From Spirodela intermedia (Eukaryota > Streptophyta > Magnoliopsida > Alismatales > Araceae), in NCBI GenBank assembly GCA_902729315.2, contig LR746273.1:3201001-3265000 (forward strand): a DNA stretch of 64,000 nt. Reading direction: 5' to 3'. Shown piece by piece: positions 59,696 to 64,000 of this stretch. The number at the start of each line of letters is the position of its first letter. Position 1 is the first letter of the stretch. The position numbers and the translations under genes were made by a program. Under the pieces are notes generated by a model, which saw only the letters and a program-made list of their open reading frames with translations, was not told where the DNA came from and did not search any database.

Positions 59696-62531
59696 CTGAC
59701 CCAAGCCGGTCTCTGTGGTGTTAACAAAAAGTCTTCCCTCCGTGGCTTCGGAGAAGTGGATGGTGGTGTGGGGATTTGGATTTTTGCAGTCCTGTACAGT
59801 TAGTTCCGAGGTGCCTGGAGATCTCTGAAGAGGAGCTCTTGTGTTCACTGTGGTTCGGAGATTTTCTATCATCTTTCGGTTTCCTTTTGGCTATTCAGAC
59901 AGATCTTGATGTGGGATTCCCGGATGAACATATCCTTTCTCTGCCTTGACCTTTCCAATCCATTTAGTTTTCTTCACAATGCTCCGAAGTTTTACCGGTT
60001 CATACTTTGTTTCCTTTCATTCGAATAATCTTTTTTGCTGTATCATCTTTGATTGCACCATCACCGTTCATAATAGTTCTATCAAGTGAAAGTCTGGCCT
60101 GTTGCTTTGAAAAGAAAAACCAGGAGGAAGTCCAGCGTGGGTGACCCAAATATCAGACAAGCTTGATTTTACACACTTAACCTTGGATTTTACGATGGCT
60201 GGTGGGTGAGGTCAGGCGACATTTAATTTAAATCAAGGCAAAAAACCATGGTCTGTGATTTACAAACTCAGGATCTTTGGTCTTCTCATTAAACATCTGG
60301 TATATACTCTTTTGGTGGCCTGTGACAGGAATTTGGTTCTGTGAAAACATGGCTCAAACACTTGGTGCGCTATTCTGGCTGTGGATTAGATCACTGCTCC
60401 CTGCATCTTAGGATCCCTCATCTTTCATCCTAAGATGAACTCATATACCAGTAGAGCTCCTTCCCTGTAAAAGTCCCATATGCAGGAAACCTATACAGGT
60501 TTAGGGTTTGGGGTTCAAGATTTAGAAAGAAAAGCACTATCTTCATAAATAAATGGGTAAAGCTCTTCTAAATAACATGGAGGAAAGGTTGTATTACCTT
60601 TATAGAGAAGAGTCATGCTGAGCGACGCCTTCAACCTATAAGTTATGATTGACTTTCCATTCTTGGTGTTTCAGTTGGCATCCTAGTTTAAGAATATCTT
60701 GGTCTTCTTTCGATTATGAAGGGACAAGGCCAGGGTTGGCACAAAGCAATCTGCATGTCCAGTTCTTCTTTGGCCATCATCCAACTCAGGAAGTCAACTT
60801 TTGATGGGATTGTGGTTTTCTACTGTCCACACTTGTCCCCCTTTTATTAGATGAATGCATGGTATTCATTGAGGAACCGGCTATCTGGTCTGATTGTCTC
60901 TATCCAACAGTCTTCATTATCCAGTTTGTCAGAGCTTTCCAAAGGAGAATCCTTGTATATCTATCAACCTAGGTTGCAATTTTCAGAGCTTTCCAAATGC
61001 TGCCATATCCTCCCTTTAGAGTTACTTTGTGGTTGTGATCGGTGGGTTTGTCTCCGAATATGACCGTTTCCCTGCGTGTGATTCTTCTTCATTACCTCCT
61101 CCGATCAGCACTTTGTTCGAATCAGAATGGCGCCACCTCCATAAAAGGCAAAGTCAACGGTGCGAGATCTCAGAGCAGCTCTTAACCTCTCTGTTTCTGA
61201 TAATAAGAAAGGGGAGTCTTTAGTTGCTATGGAGGATCACTTCCACAGTGGACCAGACAGTATTTAACCTTGAGAAAAACTATGTGAGACTTTCTGTGCA
61301 GTGAGAGAGGGGAGAACAAAATATTCAGAGCTACCTTGTCCAAAAGGGGCTCAGCGTTTTATACCAGTGAACTGACCTCTGCTACCTCTTATATAGTAAA
61401 TGTCACCAAAAGTCAAGTTCTTATGTGTTCATGGTCTTCTCCGTCATAATGTTACACAGCCTGTAATAACAGGACTTAGGGTTGAATCTTCTTAGGGCAT
61501 ACCCGGTCATGCTCATGGGTGAGTCATCATCATGCCCTTCTTCCTTGCTACAAAAATGGGCCTTAGAAAGTTAGCCATTTCAAGTACTATCATGATTAAA
61601 AACAATGATTTAATGTAGAAATGTTGAGGGAGAGAAACTCATGCAGAAAATGATTTTATAGGCTACATCAGTAAATTTCTGCAGATATAACCTATAAAAC
61701 CTCGTACAGTTGTTCACAAAGGCTTCTGCTGGAGCTTGTTTCTGCATGGTATGGTTGTAGTAGCGGAGACAATCTAGCGTAATCTACATCGAGGCTTGGG
61801 CATTGAGAAAGGCGAGAGAGCCAGGAGCTGCTGTTGGATGAGAGATTGAATGAAGTTCAGTACAACTAAACTTTTCATTGTATATTTATTCTAAAAATAA
61901 ATATTTTTATTACTAATATGAATAAGTAGAATATTTTACATGTGACCTGATCTCTTAAGAACTAATTTTTCCTTGAATACAAATAGAATAATATGATTCT
62001 AGTAACCAATAATTATGTTTACTATGTGTTTCTTAGTCATTACGACATGAGCTTTACTTATAGGTTTAAATGGAATATCATTAATTGGGTTAAATAAAAC
62101 GAGCATATGTTGTAACTCCAACTCCAATATTTTAACATCATAAAAATCAGTAATATAACATAACTACAAATTATGCAGTGTGTGTTAAGTGAAGTGGTAC
62201 GGTCAGAAATAAAAATTATAATTAAAAAAATAATATTATGGATAAATTTTAAATAAAAAGACTGATTACCGGAGTTCGAATATTCTAGGACTAGAACGTA
62301 GTTCATAGTTTCAAATAGAAAATTGTCTCATAATATTTAAAATAACGGCGTCAATGTTCAATATCAGAGTACATTACGAATGAGGAAGAATTAGTCTTTT
62401 TATTTAAATATCAGAGTACATTGTGTGAATGAGGATTTTGCAACAAACGCGTATTCCCGCCATTCTGGGATGCCGTTTTCCAGTCGCAAGAGAAATATAG
62501 GTTCAGCTTCTTGAAAACTTGTATTACCTCA
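59696..62531. other. MinD 3' flank and spacer
   Basis: MinD 3' UTR for the first few hundred bases, then sequence of moderate AT content with short, unrecognised frames (60851-61223) and an AT-rich stretch at 61.85-62.4 kb. A diverged direct repeat (AATATCAGAGTACATT plus GAATGAGGA) occurs at about 62357-62440, just past the end of the MADS gene on the opposite strand. No gene is supported. Confidence 0.55.
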
Positions 62532-63104
62532 TCAAAACAACGGAAGTCCAAGTGAATCAATGGCCGCCGAAGTTCCGATGGACGTGTCTTTCATGCGGTT
62601 CATCTGCTGCAACATTGAATCTAGAGGGAACTCCGTCTCCAACCAGGATGTGATCTCTGCATCCCTCGCCAGCTTCACGCTACGCTTCGCATCCAAGATG
62701 GCATCGCTCAGACGCGCGAGCTCCTCCAGCCCGAATCGCTCGATTTGCTCTTCCCACACGGCGGCGTTTTCTTCGTCACGTCCCTCGCCCGACGACATGG
62801 CCTCGTCTCTGCGGAACTCCTCGCCGGCAGCGCTAGGCAGCGAGTTGGAAGCAGGAGGCATCTGAACGCCCAAGAACCGGTCCATTATCCCGTCCACTGA
62901 GGGATCTCCGAAGACGTAGGGCCTGCCGCCGGGGGAGAAGGCGACGGCGGCGGCCTGTACGCCGCAGAGGACGCAGAGCTCGGCCGCCTTCTTGAAAAGC
63001 CCAGCGCGGCGCTTCGAGAAGGTCACCTGACGCGCCTCTCTGCTCTCGATCCTCTTGATCTCGATCCTCCTCCTCCCCTTCCCCCCTCGCTTGCCAGCCT
63101 CCAT
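62532..63104 (-). CDS. Type I (Malpha) MADS-box transcription factor, AGL62-like
   Basis: Single exon on the minus strand, 190 residues from the ATG at 63104. The MADS domain covers residues about 10-68: [56 protein letters not shown], then DPSVDGIMDRFL. The lack of introns, lack of a K domain, the VCG-type core and the DPSVDxxxDRFL extension mark the Malpha group, whose AGL62-like members act in the nucleus in central cell and endosperm development. The C-terminal part is acidic, then helical and variable, as usual for the group. An in-frame ATG at 63173 would add 23 residues rich in Pro, so I prefer 63104, which starts directly before the MADS domain. Subgroup assignment is firm; the orthologue is not. 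Confidence 0.92.
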   Translation of the reverse strand: MEAGKRGGKGRRRIEIKRIESREARQVTFSKRRAGLFKKAAELCVLCGVQAAAVAFSPGGRPYVFGDPSVDGIMDRFLGVQMPPASNSLPSAAGEEFRRDEAMSSGEGRDEENAAVWEEQIERFGLEELARLSDAILDAKRSVKLARDAEITSWLETEFPLDSMLQQMNRMKDTSIGTSAAIDSLGLPLF

Positions 63105-64000
63105 CGCAGCAGAACTTCCAACGTGAAGAAACAATCGTGGGGGAGGCAGTGGACAGTGGGTGGGAACAGGCAAGGAGTCTGGCGACTTTCCAATTTAAGA
63201 CGATCGATTGCCCACGCGCGTCAGACACGTGCGGCAGGCACGCGACAACCATCATCCTCGGCACTTTGCAAGTGCGTCAGGCGGTGCCGTCGACGATTTC
63301 TCACGTGCCCCATCACCGACATCAGCTGAATAGTGAACCCGTTCGGCCATCATTGACAGAAGCAGATATTTATATTATGATTTTCTTAGAATTTTTAAAA
63401 ATATTAACCACTCACCGTACATGACTTTTAATTCATAATTTAAAATTACACTGCATTTATTTATTCTGTAGAAAAAATAAATAAAATTATATCAGAATTA
63501 TGTTATTTTCGTATAACCTCAAAATGTCTATTTTTACACCGTAAAAAATAATAGCCTTAAAGCTTATGTTATTCTTTTTTACAATTTAAAACCGCCGAGT
63601 ACAATAATCAATTATTTTATCGATTTAAATAGAAAATCATGGATAAAAAGAAGCAAAAAATAATGCTCATGGTTCTGACTAAGTCTATTGTTTTTGTCGA
63701 GGAACATGAATAAAATTGCAAACCAAGAACCATATTTTATAATTTTAAAATATAATAAAACGTCAGAATTAAAGTAAAACCTTGGTAGAGTCCACGGATG
63801 AAACAAGGGGCACGGGGGTAGCCTCCAACGGCTCACAGGATGACGCAACACCGCCTCTCCTCCCTTTGCTGGGCCCCTGCCTGCTGGAATCTGCTGCTGT
63901 CCGACGGATTGTATGTGAACTCAGAGGTATCAAGCCCATACTACCCAGTCATGGCATTCACCGGTAGAACAAAAAGTCAACCCAAAATGAGAAATTATCC
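63105..64000. other. Upstream region of the MADS gene and window end
   Basis: The first 250 bases are GC-richer and hold CACGTG-type motifs (near 63223 and 63302), plausible promoter of the minus-strand MADS gene. The rest is AT-rich, with a short GC-rich patch at 63790-63960. No further gene is recognised. Confidence 0.5.

Noticed and set aside
58615-59872. Long frames overlapping MinD on both strands
   Set aside because: They are shadows of a very GC-rich gene; their translations are Arg/Pro/Gly- or His-rich and match no family.
1-64000. tRNA genes, CRISPR arrays, bacterial-type operons
   Set aside because: I saw no tRNA-like T-loop with a matching cloverleaf, and the repeats are microsatellites or tandem duplications without spacers. 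Gene structure is eukaryotic throughout.

Overview
The window is nuclear DNA from a flowering plant. Its genes are split by GT-AG introns (plus two GC-AG introns), it encodes several plastid-targeted proteins, and it carries plant-specific families: class II KNOX, AGL6 MADS, arabinogalactan protein, phytocyanin and a Malpha MADS. The wide AT-rich spacers hold decayed Copia and Gypsy retrotransposons. Some genes are very GC-rich (MinD, the AGP, the phytocyanin), while the spacers are AT-rich. That contrast, and an AGL6-ISPF linkage that I recall also exists on rice chromosome 2, point towards a monocot or an early-diverging angiosperm. The species cannot be fixed from the sequence alone.

Layout. 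Positions 1-4404: spacer, then the 3' exons of a Cys-rich, proline-repeat membrane-type protein (+). 6172-11839: a ten-exon FIZZY-RELATED/CCS52A activator of the APC/C (+). 17349-22077: a five-exon KNAT7-type class II KNOX homeobox gene (+). 26757-32278: an eight-exon AGL6 MADS-box gene (+). 34138-35927: a three-exon ISPF gene of the plastid MEP isoprenoid pathway (+). 37026-41950: a two-exon YGGT-family CCB3 gene for cytochrome b6f assembly (+). 42147-44411: a truncated Copia element with both LTRs, reading on the minus strand. 47773-48366: a classical arabinogalactan protein (+). About 49780-50570: Gypsy relic (+). 52657-53315: uclacyanin-like phytocyanin (-). About 57180-57480: Gypsy reverse-transcriptase relic (-). 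58682-59695: intronless chloroplast MinD (+). 62532-63104: Malpha type I MADS gene (-).

The genes do not form an operon-like unit; each is an independent transcription unit. Loose themes are plastid function (ISPF, CCB3, MinD), cell-wall or surface biology (KNAT7, AGP, phytocyanin), and growth or reproductive control (FZR, AGL6, Malpha MADS). CT/GA microsatellites are unusually common and sit in introns, 5' leaders and promoters of several genes.

I found no convincing undescribed system. The most useful observations are two consecutive GC-AG introns in FZR, an optional last intron in KNAT7 that leaves the protein unchanged, tandem duplications inside introns (one across a splice donor of CCB3), the Copia element with recognisable LTRs, primer-binding site and RT/RNase H remnants, and a frame-broken gene-like fragment near 24.5 kb.
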